DNA of 64,000 nucleotides. Origin: Piscinibacter lacus (GTDB lineage Bacteria; Pseudomonadota; Gammaproteobacteria; Burkholderiales; Burkholderiaceae_C). Location of the stretch: assembly GCF_016735685.1 (NCBI RefSeq), contig NZ_JAERRA010000002.1, forward strand, positions 496,001 to 560,000, given 5' to 3'. Under the pieces are notes generated by a model. The model saw nothing but the letters and a program-made list of their open reading frames with translations, was not told the origin of the DNA and made no database searches. Position numbers and translations under genes: made by a program. The number at the start of each line of letters is the position of its first letter. The stretch's first letter is position 1. Below are positions 26,021 through 36,419 of the stretch, in pieces.

Positions 26021-28108
26021 ATGCCCCGCCAGCTCTTCGTCACCACCGCCCTGCCCTATGCCAACGGGCATTTCCACATCGGCCACATCATGGAGTACAT
26101 CCAGGCCGACATCTGGGTGCGCTTCCAGCGCATGCAGGGCCATGAGGTGCACTTCGTCTGCGCCGACGACGCGCATGGCGCGCCGATCATGATCGCCGCC
26201 GAGAAGGCCGGCCTGACGCCGCAGGCCTTCGTGGCCAACATCGCCGCCGGCCGCAAGCCCTACCTCGACGGCTTCCACATCGCCTTCGACCACTGGCACA
26301 GCACCGACGCGCCGGAAAACCACGCGCTGGCCCAGTCCATCTACCGCGCGCTGCGCGAGAACGGCCTGATCGAGACCCGCACGATCGAGCAGTTCTTCGA
26401 CCCCGAGAAGGGCATGTTCCTGCCCGACCGCTTCATCAAGGGCGAGTGCCCCAAATGCGGCGCGGCCGACCAGTACGGCGACAACTGCGAGGCCTGCGGC
26501 GCCGTCTATGCGCCCACCGATCTGAAGAAGCCCTACTCCGCCCTGTCGGGCGCGACGCCGGTGCTGCGCAGCAGCGAGCACTTCTTCTTCAGGCTGTCCG
26601 ACCCGCGCTGCGTCGCCTTCCTCGAAAGCTGGACCCAGGACGGCCGCCTGCAGCCCGAAGTGGCCAACAAGGTCAAGGAATGGTTCAAGCGCGACGAGGA
26701 CGGCAAGGTCGGCCTGGGCGACTGGGACATCAGCCGCGACGCGCCCTATTTCGGCATCGAGATTCCCGATGCGCCGGGCAAGTACTTTTATGTCTGGCTT
26801 GATGCCCCGGTGGGCTACTTGGCCTCGCTGCAGGCTCATCTGGCGAGCCTGGGCCGCGACCTGGACAGCTACCTCGCCCAGCCCGGGCTGGAGCAGGTGC
26901 ACTTCATCGGCAAGGACATCGTCACCTTCCACACCCTGTTCTGGCCGGCGATGCTGAAGTTCAGCGGCCGCAAGGTGCCCGACGCGGTGCATGTGCACGG
27001 CTTCCTCACCGTCAACAACGGCGAGAAGATGAGCAAGAGCCGCGGCACCGGCCTGGACCCGCTCAAGTACCTGAAGCTCGGCCTGAACCCCGAGTGGCTG
27101 CGCTACTACCTGGCCGCCAAGCTCAGCGGCCGGGTGGAAGACGTGGACTTCAACCGCGAGGACTTCGTCGCCCGCGTCAACAGCGACCTGGTCGGCAAGT
27201 ACATCAACATCGCGAGCCGGGCGGCGGGCTTCCTGGTCAAGCGCTTCGACGGCCGCCTTGCCGACACCCTTGACGCGGAAGGCGCTGCGGTGGTGGCCGC
27301 CCTGCGCGAGGCCGCGCCCGAGCTGGCCCGCCTCTATGACGGCCGCGACACCGGCAAGGCCCTGCGCGAGGTCATGCTGCTCGCCGACCGCGTGAATGCC
27401 TATGTCGATGCCAACAAGCCCTGGGAGCTGGCCAAGCAGGACGGCCAGGACGCGCGCCTGCATGCCGTCTGCTCGACCTGCATCGAGGCTTTCCGCCTGC
27501 TGAGCCTCTACCTGAAACCGGTGCTGCCGGCCCTGGCCGCGCAGGTCGAGGCCTTCCTGCAGGTCGGGCCGCTGCAGTGGGCGCAGGCCGGGCAGTCGCT
27601 CGCCGGCCACCGCATCGGCAGCTACAGCCACCTGATGCAGCGCGTCGATCCCAAGCTGCTCGACGCCCTGTTCGAAGCCCCGCCGGCCGCCGCCGAGCCG
27701 ACGCCGGCCGCTGCCCCCGCGCCGGGGGCCGACGACCCCAACCGCCCCGGCGGCGAGGCCATCGCCGAAACCATCACGATCGAGGACTTCGCCAAGATCG
27801 ACCTGCGCATCGCGAAGATCGTCGACGCGCAGGCCGTGGCCGGCAGCAAGAAGCTGCTCCAGCTCACGCTGGACGTGGGCGAGGGCCGCACCCGCAATGT
27901 CTTCAGCGGCATCGCCAGCGTGCACAAGCCCGAAGACCTGGTCGGCCGCCTGACGGTGATGGTGGCCAACCTCGCGCCGCGGCAGATGAAGTTCGGCCTG
28001 AGCGAAGGCATGGTGCTGGCCGCCAGCCATGCCGACGAGAAGGCCCGCCCCGGCATCCACCTGCTCGCGCCCGACAGCGGGGCCACGCCGGGCCTGCGCA
28101 TCCATTGA
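26021..28108 (+). CDS. metG: methionyl-tRNA synthetase
   Basis: It charges tRNA-Met. HIGH is at residues 19-22, a zinc knuckle ([18 protein letters not shown]) lies around 143-160 and KMSKS at 336-340. An anticodon-binding domain follows, then a linker rich in Ala/Pro and a C-terminal EMAP/Trbp111-type tRNA-binding domain ([19 protein letters not shown]). At 695 residues it is full length. Confidence 0.98.
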   Translation: MPRQLFVTTALPYANGHFHIGHIMEYIQADIWVRFQRMQGHEVHFVCADDAHGAPIMIAAEKAGLTPQAFVANIAAGRKPYLDGFHIAFDHWHSTDAPENHALAQSIYRALRENGLIETRTIEQFFDPEKGMFLPDRFIKGECPKCGAADQYGDNCEACGAVYAPTDLKKPYSALSGATPVLRSSEHFFFRLSDPRCVAFLESWTQDGRLQPEVANKVKEWFKRDEDGKVGLGDWDISRDAPYFGIEIPDAPGKYFYVWLDAPVGYLASLQAHLASLGRDLDSYLAQPGLEQVHFIGKDIVTFHTLFWPAMLKFSGRKVPDAVHVHGFLTVNNGEKMSKSRGTGLDPLKYLKLGLNPEWLRYYLAAKLSGRVEDVDFNREDFVARVNSDLVGKYINIASRAAGFLVKRFDGRLADTLDAEGAAVVAALREAAPELARLYDGRDTGKALREVMLLADRVNAYVDANKPWELAKQDGQDARLHAVCSTCIEAFRLLSLYLKPVLPALAAQVEAFLQVGPLQWAQAGQSLAGHRIGSYSHLMQRVDPKLLDALFEAPPAAAEPTPAAAPAPGADDPNRPGGEAIAETITIEDFAKIDLRIAKIVDAQAVAGSKKLLQLTLDVGEGRTRNVFSGIASVHKPEDLVGRLTVMVANLAPRQMKFGLSEGMVLAASHADEKARPGIHLLAPDSGATPGLRIH

Positions 28109-28175
28109 ACCGGGCCGATCCCGCGGGGCCGGGGCGCGGCCTTCAGGCGCGGCTGCACCGGCCGATGGGCTGTCG

Positions 28176-29912
28176 ATGACCCCCGACGCCCCCTCCCCTG
28201 CCCCCGCCGCGCGACCGCTGCCGCGCCTGCGCCTGGCGCGCTTCCGGCCGCGCCTGCTCGACACCCTGCCCGGCTACACCCGCCAGCAGGCCCTGGGCGA
28301 CCTGGGTGCGGGCCTCACCGTCGGCGTGATGGCCTTGCCGCTGGCCCTGGCCTTCGCGATCGCCTCGGGCGTCAGCCCCCAGGCCGGCCTGTTCACCGCC
28401 ATCGTCGGCGGCCTGCTGATCTCGGCCCTGGGCGGTTCGAACGTGCAGGTGGGCGGGCCGGCGGGCGCCTTCATCGTCATCGTCTACGGCATCGTCGAGC
28501 GCTACGGCCTGGCCAATCTGCTCGTCTCCACCCTGCTGGCGGGCGGGCTGATGGTGCTGATGGGCCTGCTGCGCCTGGGCGGCCTGGTGCGCTATGTGCC
28601 GATCAGCATCGTGATCGGCTTCACCAATGGCATCGCGGTGTTGATCGCGCTGTCGCAGCTCAAGGACCTGCTGGGCCTGGACCTGGGTCGCCTGCCGGCC
28701 GATGCCTTCTCGCAGCTCCGCGCGCTGGCGGGCGGTCTCGGGGACACGGACCCGAGCACCCTGGCCCTGGGCCTGGCCTGCCTGGGCCTGATCGTCGGCT
28801 GGCCCCGCATGGTGGGCCTCGCCCGGCGCGCGCAGCCCACGCTCGGCAGCGGCCTGGGCCTGGTGCCGGCGCAGATGGTCGCGCTGCTGCTCGGCAGCCT
28901 GGCCGCAGCCGGCCTGGCCCTGCCGGTGGAGACCATCGGCAGCCGCTTCGGCGGCATCCCCGACCACCTGCCGACCTTGCAGTGGCCGGCGCTGAGCTGG
29001 GCCGGCGCGCGCGACCTGGTCATCCCCACACTCACGCTGGCCCTGCTCGGCGCGGTCGAGGCCCTGCTCTGCGCCCGCATCGCCGACCAGCTCGCCCCCG
29101 AGCTGCCGCGCCACGATCCCAACCAGGAGCTGATGGCCCAGGGCGTGGCCAATATGGTGGTGCCTTTGGTCGGCGGCATTCCCGCCACCGGCACCATCGC
29201 CCGCACGATGACGAATGTGCGGGCCGGCGCGACGACACCGGTCGCCGGCATCGTCCACGCCCTGGCGCTGCTGCTGGTGGTGCTGGTGGCCGCGCCGCTG
29301 GCCGAGGATGTGCCGCTGGCGGTGCTGGCCGCCATCACCTTCATGACCGCGGTCCGCCTGGGCGAATGGCACGAGTTCGCGCGGCTGCGGCAGTTCGCGC
29401 CGGGCTACCGGGTGATCCTGCTCAGCACCTTCGTGCTGACGGTGGTCTTCGACCTGATGGTGGCGGTGGAAGTCGGCCTGGTGCTGGCCTGCGTCTTCTT
29501 CATCTGGCGCATGGCTGCGCTGTTCGAGGTGCAGCTCGCGCCCGAACCCGCACCGGGCGTGGCGCTGCGGCGGCTGTACGGCGCCCTGTTCTTTGGTGCC
29601 AGCGGCAAGCTGGAGGACCTGCCCGAGCAACTGCCGCCGGGCTGCCGGGTGCTGGTGCTGGACTTGCAGCGCCTGATCGCGCTGGACAGCAGCGGCCTGG
29701 CCGTGCTGGTGCAGCTCGGCCGCGACCTGGCGCGGCGCGGCATCGCGCTGTGGCTGGTCGAGGCCCATCCCCAGCCGGCCCTGCTGATGCAGCGCGGCGG
29801 CCTGCTGGACGAACTGGGCCCCGAGCGCCTGCAAGCCGACCTGGCCGCCGTGCTGGCCCGGCTGGACGAGCCGCTGCCGGGCGCGACCCCGCCCCGGTCG
29901 ACCGGGCCCTGA
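28176..29912 (+). CDS. SulP family anion transporter with STAS domain
   Basis: This 578-residue membrane transporter has a SulP core of many helices: GDLGAGLTVGVMALPLALAFAIASG, GGSNVQVGGPAGAFIVIVYG and GGIPATGTIARTMTN. A C-terminal STAS domain follows (VLVLDLQRLIALDSSGLAVL, about 490-570). Substrates in the family include sulfate and bicarbonate; neither can be assigned. ATG 28176 is preferred over an open extension that overlaps metG. It ends 3 bp before the convergent CHAD gene. Confidence 0.92.
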   Translation: MTPDAPSPAPAARPLPRLRLARFRPRLLDTLPGYTRQQALGDLGAGLTVGVMALPLALAFAIASGVSPQAGLFTAIVGGLLISALGGSNVQVGGPAGAFIVIVYGIVERYGLANLLVSTLLAGGLMVLMGLLRLGGLVRYVPISIVIGFTNGIAVLIALSQLKDLLGLDLGRLPADAFSQLRALAGGLGDTDPSTLALGLACLGLIVGWPRMVGLARRAQPTLGSGLGLVPAQMVALLLGSLAAAGLALPVETIGSRFGGIPDHLPTLQWPALSWAGARDLVIPTLTLALLGAVEALLCARIADQLAPELPRHDPNQELMAQGVANMVVPLVGGIPATGTIARTMTNVRAGATTPVAGIVHALALLLVVLVAAPLAEDVPLAVLAAITFMTAVRLGEWHEFARLRQFAPGYRVILLSTFVLTVVFDLMVAVEVGLVLACVFFIWRMAALFEVQLAPEPAPGVALRRLYGALFFGASGKLEDLPEQLPPGCRVLVLDLQRLIALDSSGLAVLVQLGRDLARRGIALWLVEAHPQPALLMQRGGLLDELGPERLQADLAAVLARLDEPLPGATPPRSTGP

Positions 29913-29915
29913 GCC

Positions 29916-31763
29916 TCAGGCCCAGGGCGGCGGCACCTTGCGGAAGCGCTGGAGGCAGGCGCCGGCCTCGGCCAGCACCTGGGCGCGGCGCGGCTGCAAC
30001 CAGCCCAGCGCGAACCAGCCCTCGGCCTGGCCGGCCTCGGCCGCCGCACGGGCCTGGGCGGTGGCGACGCAGACATCGTTGAACAGGCCGAGCGCCTCCT
30101 GCGCGGCGCGCAGCGGCTTCAGGTAGGCGGCCAGCGCCTTGCGGCTGTAGAGGTCGGCGCACAGCTCCACGCTGTAGCGCTGGCGCTTGAGCGCCTTGCG
30201 CAGGGCATGGCGGGCCTCGTCATCGAGCGTGTCGAAGGCCTTGGCCTCGCGCACCAGGCGCCGTTGCCAGCGGGCGAGCCGGGCGCCGGCCTGGGCGCGG
30301 GCGCCGGGGTCGGGCGCGGGGTCGGCCGCGCCGGAGGGCAGGGGCGGCGGGGCGGCCTCAGCCGCGGCCAGGGCGGGATCGACCGCACGAAGCGCATCCG
30401 CCATGTCGGCGGCGGGCGCCTTGCGGGACGGGGCGGCCGGGGCCGCGGGGCGTGAACGCTCGCGGGTCCAGTCCGCCAGCATGGGCGCGATGCGCTCGGC
30501 CGGCAGCGCGCTCTGCGCCAGCAGCAGCAGCAGGGCCTGCTGGGCCGGGGCGGCACGCAGCTCGGCGACGGGATCGGGCACCGCCTCGGCCGGCAGCCCA
30601 CGGGCCAGGAAGCCCGCGGGCGGCTCGGCCAGGCCCTGGGCCTGCGCCCAGGCGGCCGCCAGCTCGGCGCCCAGGCCCTCGCCCAGGGCATCGGCATCGC
30701 GGGCTGCGCCCAGGCGGCGGAAGAGTTCGGCCAGGGCCGGCCCGGCGGCGATCGGCGCGACCCCGGGCCAGCCGGCGCGCAGCTTGTCGAGCGAGCGCAG
30801 CCGGCGCAGGCCGACGCGCAACTGGTGCAGGGATTCGGCGCCGGCCACGCCGCCGCATAGCTCGCCCGCATTGCGCAGCACCTGCGCGGCGACGTTGTCG
30901 AGCGCGGCTTCGGCCAGGGTGGAGGCCTCGGCCCCGCGCGGCAGCTTCAGCGCCTGCGCGCCGAAGGCCGGGCCGGGCTGGCCGGGGCCGCCGCCGCGGC
31001 GCAGGCGCTCGCCGCGCTCGGCCTTGCTGCGCGGCTCCAGCCACAGGCCGCGGGCCGTCCAGCGGCGGGCGGCCTCGAACACGGCGCGGGGCGAGCCGCT
31101 GATCAGCTCGATCTCCAGCTCACAGACCGGCCAGATGCGCCAGCCGCCGGCGCCGTCGGGGGCGCGCAGCTCGCCCTCGTCCAGGCTGAACTCGACCGTG
31201 CCGTGGCGCAGGCGCTGGCGGCGGCTGCGGCGCTGGATGTCGGTCACGAAACCCTCGACCAGGCGCACCGCCGCCGGGCCCTGCGCGCGCGCGGCCTCGT
31301 CGAGCAGGGCGAGCAGGCTTTCGCCCACCGCCTGGCCGGCATGGCGCTGGGGGTCCACGCCCGGCTGGCCGCCGCCGGGCAGGGCCGGCAGCGGCACGTT
31401 GTGCTCGCCGCGCACCAGGGCGTGGGCGGCGCCGCACTTGAGCGTCTGCACCCATTGCCGGCCTTCCTTGCGCAGGCGCAAGGCCATGGCATGGCGGGCC
31501 AGAAGGCGGTCGGGCGTGTCGAGGTAGACGGCCTTCAGGCTCTGGGCGCTGCCGCCGTCCTCGCGCAGGAAGGCGCGCACCGTCTCGCGGGCGGCCGGCG
31601 GAATTTGCAGGCGCAGCTCGATCTCGACCGGCTCGGGCACGGCCCGGGATGCCGCCCGCGGCGCAGCCGCCGGCCCGCGCCGGGCCGGGCCGGGCGGCGG
31701 CTCGGTCGCCGGTGCCGGGGCGGGCGGAAGGTCGGGCAAGGGAGGGGTGAATGCACGGGCCAT
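29916..31763 (-). CDS. CYTH-CHAD domain protein
   Basis: This 615-residue protein has a Pro-rich N-terminus (1-45) and a CYTH domain starting VEIELRLQIP (ExExx metal motif) and running to about 235. A C-terminal helical CHAD domain follows (HQLRVGLRRLRSLDKL near 315 and ALRKALKRQRYSVELCADLY near 545). CYTH domains act on triphosphate compounds and CHAD domains bind polyphosphate, so a link to polyphosphate metabolism or granules is likely. The middle carries an Ala/Pro-rich linker between the CHAD halves. Confidence 0.88.
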   Translation of the reverse strand: MARAFTPPLPDLPPAPAPATEPPPGPARRGPAAAPRAASRAVPEPVEIELRLQIPPAARETVRAFLREDGGSAQSLKAVYLDTPDRLLARHAMALRLRKEGRQWVQTLKCGAAHALVRGEHNVPLPALPGGGQPGVDPQRHAGQAVGESLLALLDEAARAQGPAAVRLVEGFVTDIQRRSRRQRLRHGTVEFSLDEGELRAPDGAGGWRIWPVCELEIELISGSPRAVFEAARRWTARGLWLEPRSKAERGERLRRGGGPGQPGPAFGAQALKLPRGAEASTLAEAALDNVAAQVLRNAGELCGGVAGAESLHQLRVGLRRLRSLDKLRAGWPGVAPIAAGPALAELFRRLGAARDADALGEGLGAELAAAWAQAQGLAEPPAGFLARGLPAEAVPDPVAELRAAPAQQALLLLLAQSALPAERIAPMLADWTRERSRPAAPAAPSRKAPAADMADALRAVDPALAAAEAAPPPLPSGAADPAPDPGARAQAGARLARWQRRLVREAKAFDTLDDEARHALRKALKRQRYSVELCADLYSRKALAAYLKPLRAAQEALGLFNDVCVATAQARAAAEAGQAEGWFALGWLQPRRAQVLAEAGACLQRFRKVPPPWA

Positions 31764-31818
31764 GGGCGGAATCTTCCCATCGTCGGGCCGCCCGGGGGCG
31801 GCGCGGGGACGCGGGGCC

Positions 31819-31824
31819 TAAAAT
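31819..31824 (+). promoter_or_regulatory. putative -10 box (TAAAAT) for the DUF3460-scpA genes
   Basis: GGGCCTAAAATTCGGG lies 46 bp before the DUF3460 start, in the gap divergent from the CHAD gene. Confidence 0.45.
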
Positions 31825-31869
31825 TCGGGACAACCCCAGGCCGGGATCCGGCCGCCGCAAGGAATCGCC

Positions 31870-32070
31870 ATGCCGCTCTTCTGGAAGCCCTACCAGTCCG
31901 ACACCACCCAGTTCATCAGCGAACTGAAGAAGGCCGATCCGGCCCTGGAAAGCCGCCAGCGCGAAGGCCGCGCCCTGCTCTGGGACCAGCCGGTGGACCG
32001 CGCCGCCCAGGCCGAATGGCGCGCCGCCCGCGTGCCGCAGCAGGCCTACGTCTATCACAGCAAGACCTGA
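31870..32070 (+). CDS. DUF3460 family protein
   Basis: This 66-residue protein (MPLFWKPYQSDTTQFISELK to VPQQAYVYHSKT) matches the small betaproteobacterial DUF3460 family over its full length. Function is unknown. AAGGAA precedes the ATG. scpA begins 8 bp later, so the two are probably co-transcribed, as seen in related genomes. Confidence 0.88.
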   Translation: MPLFWKPYQSDTTQFISELKKADPALESRQREGRALLWDQPVDRAAQAEWRAARVPQQAYVYHSKT

Positions 32071-32077
32071 GCCGCGC

Positions 32078-32932
32078 ATGCACACGGCCGGCGAGCTCGC
32101 CGGGCCGGGCTCGGCCCTGCCGCCGGACGCCCTGCCGCAGACCGTCGACCAGGTCGCTGCGGTCGCCCGGCTGTATGGCGAGCCGCTGTTCGCGCTGCCG
32201 ACCGATCTCTACATCCCGCCCGATGCGCTGGAGGTCTTCCTCGAAGCCTTCCAGGGCCCGCTGGACCTGCTGCTCTACCTGATCCGGCGGCAGAACTTCA
32301 ACATCCTCGACATCCCGATGGCGGATGTCACGCGGCAGTACCTCGGCTATGTCGAGGCGATCCGCAAGCGCAACCTCGAACTCGCCGCCGAATACCTGCT
32401 GATGGCGGCGATGCTGATCGAGATCAAGTCGCGCATGCTGCTGCCGCCGCGCAAGGTCGAGGGCCAGGCCGAGGCCGAGGACCCGCGCGCCGAGCTGGTC
32501 CGCCGCCTGCTCGAATACGAGCAGATGAAGCTGGCTGCCGCCGAGCTGGGCCGCCTGCCGCTGCTGGGGCGCGACTTCTGGCGCGCGCAGGCGCACATCG
32601 ACACCACGGTCGAGCTGCGCCAGCCCGAGGTGCGGCCTGAGGACCTGCGCGAGGCCTGGACCGAGATCCTCAAGCGCGCCCGCCTGAACCAGCATCACAA
32701 GATCAGCCGCGAGCAGCTCTCGGTGCGCGAGCACATGAGCATCGTGCTCAAGCGCTTGCAGGGCCAGCGCTATGTCGAGTTCGAGCACCTGTTCGAGGTC
32801 GAACGCGGCCCGGCCGTGCTGGTCGTGACCTTCATCGCCATGCTCGAACTCGCCCGCGAGCGCCTGATCGAGCTGACCCAGGCCGAGGCCTACGCGCCGA
32901 TCTACGTCCGCCTGGCCTACCAGCCGGTCTGA
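32078..32932 (+). CDS. scpA: segregation and condensation protein A
   Basis: This is the kleisin subunit of the SMC-ScpAB condensin. The family core FQGPLDLLLYLIRRQNFNILDIPMADVTRQYL starts near residue 54, then LAAEYLLMAAMLIEIKSRMLLP. The C-terminal winged-helix has FEHLFEVERGPAVLVVTFIAMLELARE. The 284 residues include an N-terminal extension of about 50. scpB is not in the window. panB follows after 80 bp with its own promoter candidate. Confidence 0.94.
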   Translation: MHTAGELAGPGSALPPDALPQTVDQVAAVARLYGEPLFALPTDLYIPPDALEVFLEAFQGPLDLLLYLIRRQNFNILDIPMADVTRQYLGYVEAIRKRNLELAAEYLLMAAMLIEIKSRMLLPPRKVEGQAEAEDPRAELVRRLLEYEQMKLAAAELGRLPLLGRDFWRAQAHIDTTVELRQPEVRPEDLREAWTEILKRARLNQHHKISREQLSVREHMSIVLKRLQGQRYVEFEHLFEVERGPAVLVVTFIAMLELARERLIELTQAEAYAPIYVRLAYQPV

Positions 32933-32970
32933 ACGCCCCCGCCCGGCGGCGCCGCAGCCGGCGCGCTTCC

Positions 32971-32976
32971 TAGAAT
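32971..32976 (+). promoter_or_regulatory. putative -10 box (TAGAAT) of panB
   Basis: CCTAGAATCCGC at 32969-32980 lies 37 bp before panB and is identical to the boxes of dcd and the zapA operon. Confidence 0.5.
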
Positions 32977-33012
32977 CCGCCCCCCGGTGCCGATGGCGCC
33001 CCGCCCCCTCCG

Positions 33013-33849
33013 ATGAGCAGCCACCCCAGCCCCACCGCCGCCGCCGAACGCCCCGCGCTGACCCTGCCGCGGCTGCGCGACATGGCCGCGCGCGGCGAGA
33101 AGATCGCGATGCTGACCTGCTACGACGCCAGCTTCGCCGGCCTGCTGGATGCGGCCGGCGTCGACTGCCTGCTGGTCGGCGATTCGCTGGGCATGGTGCT
33201 GCAGGGCCACGACAGCACGGCGCCGGTCACGCTCGACGAAGTCGCGTACCACACCCGCTGCGTGGCCCGCGGCCGGCGCAGCGCCTTCCTGATCGCCGAC
33301 CTGCCCTTCGGCAGCTACCACGAGGGCCCCGACCAGGCCATGCGCAGCGCCACCGCGCTGACGCAGGCCGGCGCGCAGATGGTCAAGCTCGAAGGCGGCG
33401 GCTGGACGGCCGAGACCGTGCGCTTCCTGGTCGAGCGCGGCGTGCCCGTCTGCGGCCACCTCGGCCTGACGCCGCAGAGCGTGCATGCCCTGGGCGGCTA
33501 CCGCATCCAGGGCCGCGACGAGGCGGGGGCGGCCACGCTCTGCCGCCATGCCCGCGAGCTGGCCGAGGCCGGCGCCGCCATGCTGGTGCTGGAGCTGATG
33601 CCCTCGGCCACCGCGCGCAGCGTGGTGGGCGCCTGCCCGGGCCTGATCACCATCGGCATCGGCGCGGGGGGCGGCACCGCCGGCCAGGTGCTGGTGCTGC
33701 ACGACATGCTGCAAATCAGCCGCGGCCGCCTGCCGCGCTTCGTGCGCAATTTCATGGACGGCAGCGACTCGATCGAGCACGCGCTGCGCCGCTACGTGGC
33801 CGCCGTGCGCGACGGCAGCTTCCCCGACGAAGCCCGGCACAGCTACTGA
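33013..33849 (+). CDS. panB: 3-methyl-2-oxobutanoate hydroxymethyltransferase
   Basis: First committed step of pantothenate synthesis: adds a hydroxymethyl group from methylene-THF to 2-oxoisovalerate. Signature segments are [50 protein letters not shown] and [12 protein letters not shown]. The 278-residue length is normal. panC follows 51 bp downstream, forming a pantothenate pair. Confidence 0.97.
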   Translation: MSSHPSPTAAAERPALTLPRLRDMAARGEKIAMLTCYDASFAGLLDAAGVDCLLVGDSLGMVLQGHDSTAPVTLDEVAYHTRCVARGRRSAFLIADLPFGSYHEGPDQAMRSATALTQAGAQMVKLEGGGWTAETVRFLVERGVPVCGHLGLTPQSVHALGGYRIQGRDEAGAATLCRHARELAEAGAAMLVLELMPSATARSVVGACPGLITIGIGAGGGTAGQVLVLHDMLQISRGRLPRFVRNFMDGSDSIEHALRRYVAAVRDGSFPDEARHSY

Positions 33850-34761
<912 letters not shown>

Positions 34762-34770
34762 GCCCCGCGC

Positions 34771-35268
34771 TCAGGCGGCGCCGAGGCGTCGGGCCTGCAA
34801 GGCGGCCCCGGTCCAGGCCGCGCCGATCAGCAGCGGCAGCAAAACCGTGCTGGCCGCATGGGCCTCGGCGGCGGCCTCGATCAGGCCGGCGGCGATCCAG
34901 GGATCGAGCCCCGCCGGCAGCCCGCCCTCGCGCCAGCCGCCGGGCGCCAGGGCCGCGCCGCTGCCGGCCAGCAGCAGGGTGTCGAGCAGGGCCAGGCCGG
35001 CCAGGCCGCGCGGCCCGCCGCGCAGGCGCAGCAGGGCCGCAGCCAGGCCCAGCAGCAGGGCCAGCGCCAGGCCGGTGCCGAGAGCGGCATGCCAGGGCCC
35101 GAGCGGCAGGGCCTGCGGCCACCACGCGGGCGCGGCCCAGGCGCCGGGCCAGGCCGGCAGGCCCTCGTCGAGCAGGACCCCGAGTCCGGCGACCCCGGCC
35201 GCGAGCAGGCCGCCCAGCAGCAGCAGCCCGCCCACCCAGGCGCAGCGCGGCGATGGCAGCGCGGCCAT
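34771..35268 (-). CDS. small polytopic membrane protein of unknown function
   Basis: This 165-residue protein is built almost wholly of Leu/Ala/Gly-rich hydrophobic segments. About four helices are visible near 10-32, 58-82, 88-105 and 140-160. No family was recognised. Its ATG overlaps the stop of the PepSY gene (TGATG at 35268), so the two are translationally coupled and probably share the promoter upstream of the PepSY gene. Confidence 0.6.
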   Translation of the reverse strand: MAALPSPRCAWVGGLLLLGGLLAAGVAGLGVLLDEGLPAWPGAWAAPAWWPQALPLGPWHAALGTGLALALLLGLAAALLRLRGGPRGLAGLALLDTLLLAGSGAALAPGGWREGGLPAGLDPWIAAGLIEAAAEAHAASTVLLPLLIGAAWTGAALQARRLGAA

Positions 35269-35549
35269 CAGTGGGCCCAGCCCTTGCGCTCCAGGGTTTG
35301 CGGGTGGAAGTAGGCCTCGTGGTAGCGGCCCTCCTTGTCGACACCCTTGACCTCGTAGCAGCCGTCGTCGATCTCGATCTTGCGCAGGCGCCAGCCCTCG
35401 GCGCTCAGCTTCTGGACCAGCTCGGCCAGCGGCTTCCAGCCGGTTTCGGGGCCGGCTTGGCAGCGGTCGCCGCTGGCGAAAGCGGGGGCGGCTAGGCCCA
35501 GGGTGGCGGCCAGGGCAAGGGCCTTCAAGCGGGGCAGGCGAGGGAACAT
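35268..35549 (-). CDS. exported PepSY-domain protein
   Basis: This 93-residue protein has a Sec signal (KALALAATLGLAAPAFA) followed by one PepSY-like domain. The domain reads LAELVQKLSAEGWRLRKIEIDDGCYEVKGVDKEGRYHEAYFHPQTLE. Two cysteines in the mature part may form a disulfide. Small exported PepSY proteins are often divergent from, and controlled by, OmpR-type two-component systems, which is the arrangement here. ATG 35549 has GGAG upstream. Confidence 0.85.
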   Translation of the reverse strand: MFPRLPRLKALALAATLGLAAPAFASGDRCQAGPETGWKPLAELVQKLSAEGWRLRKIEIDDGCYEVKGVDKEGRYHEAYFHPQTLERKGWAH

Positions 35550-35647
35550 GGTGAACTCCTTCAAGGGGGGGTTAAGAGGGCTTCGGGGCGGGCGGGCCAT
35601 CTGGCCCCCGGCGCTTCGAGGCATGGACCGCATGGTCGGCTGCGGAC

Positions 35648-35664
35648 TTGAACCCGACCTGAAC
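35648..35664 (-). promoter_or_regulatory. tandem response-regulator half-sites facing the PepSY gene
   Basis: On the minus strand GTTCAG (35664-35659) and GTTCAA (35653-35648) are phased by 11 bp. Ten bases later comes GACCAT (35637-35632), a possible -10 box. This is the geometry of PmrA/PhoP/QseB-type promoters. Confidence 0.6.
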
Positions 35665-35678
35665 GGCGCCGGCCTGCG

Positions 35679-35695
35679 GTTCAGAATCGGTTCAG
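35679..35695 (+). promoter_or_regulatory. tandem response-regulator half-sites facing the two-component genes
   Basis: GTTCAG at 35679-35684 and at 35690-35695 are phased by 11 bp. A weak -10 candidate CACCCT (35706-35711) follows 10 bp later. It implies autoregulation of the system. Confidence 0.6.
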
Positions 35696-35747
35696 TCCCG
35701 ACCGGCACCCTCACCCGCCCTGCCCCGCGTCTCCGCGCACCCACCCC

Positions 35748-36419
35748 ATGCACCTGCTGCTGCTCGAAGACGACATCGACCTCGGCCAGGCCGTGCTCGA
35801 CCACCTCGAAGCCGCCGGCCATGCCGTGCAGTGGATGAAGCTGATCGCCCAGGCCGAGGCCCGGCTGGCTGGCGAGGCGGCGATCGAGCTGGCCCTCTTC
35901 GACCTGCAACTGCCCGACGGCGATGCGACCGAGCTGCTGCGCCGCCGCCGTGCGGCCGGCGACCGCCGGCCGGTCATCGTGCTCACCGCGCGCGACCAGA
36001 TCAGCGACCGCATCCGCGGTTTGCAGGCCGGCGCCGACGACTACCTGGTCAAGCCCTTCGACCTCGACGAGCTGCTGGCCCGCATCGAGGCTGTGGCCCG
36101 GCGCAGCGGCAGCGTCGCGCCGCCGACACTGCAGGCCGATGCGCTGAAGCTGGACTTCGCCGCCGGCCGGGCCTGGCGCGGCGGCGAGGAGGTGCTGCTG
36201 ACTGCCATGGAATGGGCCCTGCTCGCTCGCCTGGCGAGCCGGCCCGGCCAGCTCTGGAGCCGCAGCGCGCTGGAACAGGCCGTCTACACCCAGGCCGGGC
36301 GCGGCGAGGCCGACAGCAACTCGGTGGAGGTGCTGATCAGCCGCCTGCGCCGCAAGCTCGGCGCCGAGACCATCCGCACCCAGCGCGGCCTGGGTTACCG
36401 CTTCGAGGCCGGCGCATGA
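35748..36419 (+). CDS. OmpR-family response regulator (QseB/PmrA type)
   Basis: This 223-residue two-domain regulator has a receiver with acidic pocket EDD at 7-9, phospho-acceptor D52 in FDLQLPDG, T80 and K102 (YLVKPFDLDELL). The C-terminal winged helix ends [16 protein letters not shown]. It is divergent from the PepSY gene over a 198-bp region with paired half-sites. The kinase gene overlaps its stop by 4 bp (ATGA). Confidence 0.94.
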   Translation: MHLLLLEDDIDLGQAVLDHLEAAGHAVQWMKLIAQAEARLAGEAAIELALFDLQLPDGDATELLRRRRAAGDRRPVIVLTARDQISDRIRGLQAGADDYLVKPFDLDELLARIEAVARRSGSVAPPTLQADALKLDFAAGRAWRGGEEVLLTAMEWALLARLASRPGQLWSRSALEQAVYTQAGRGEADSNSVEVLISRLRRKLGAETIRTQRGLGYRFEAGA

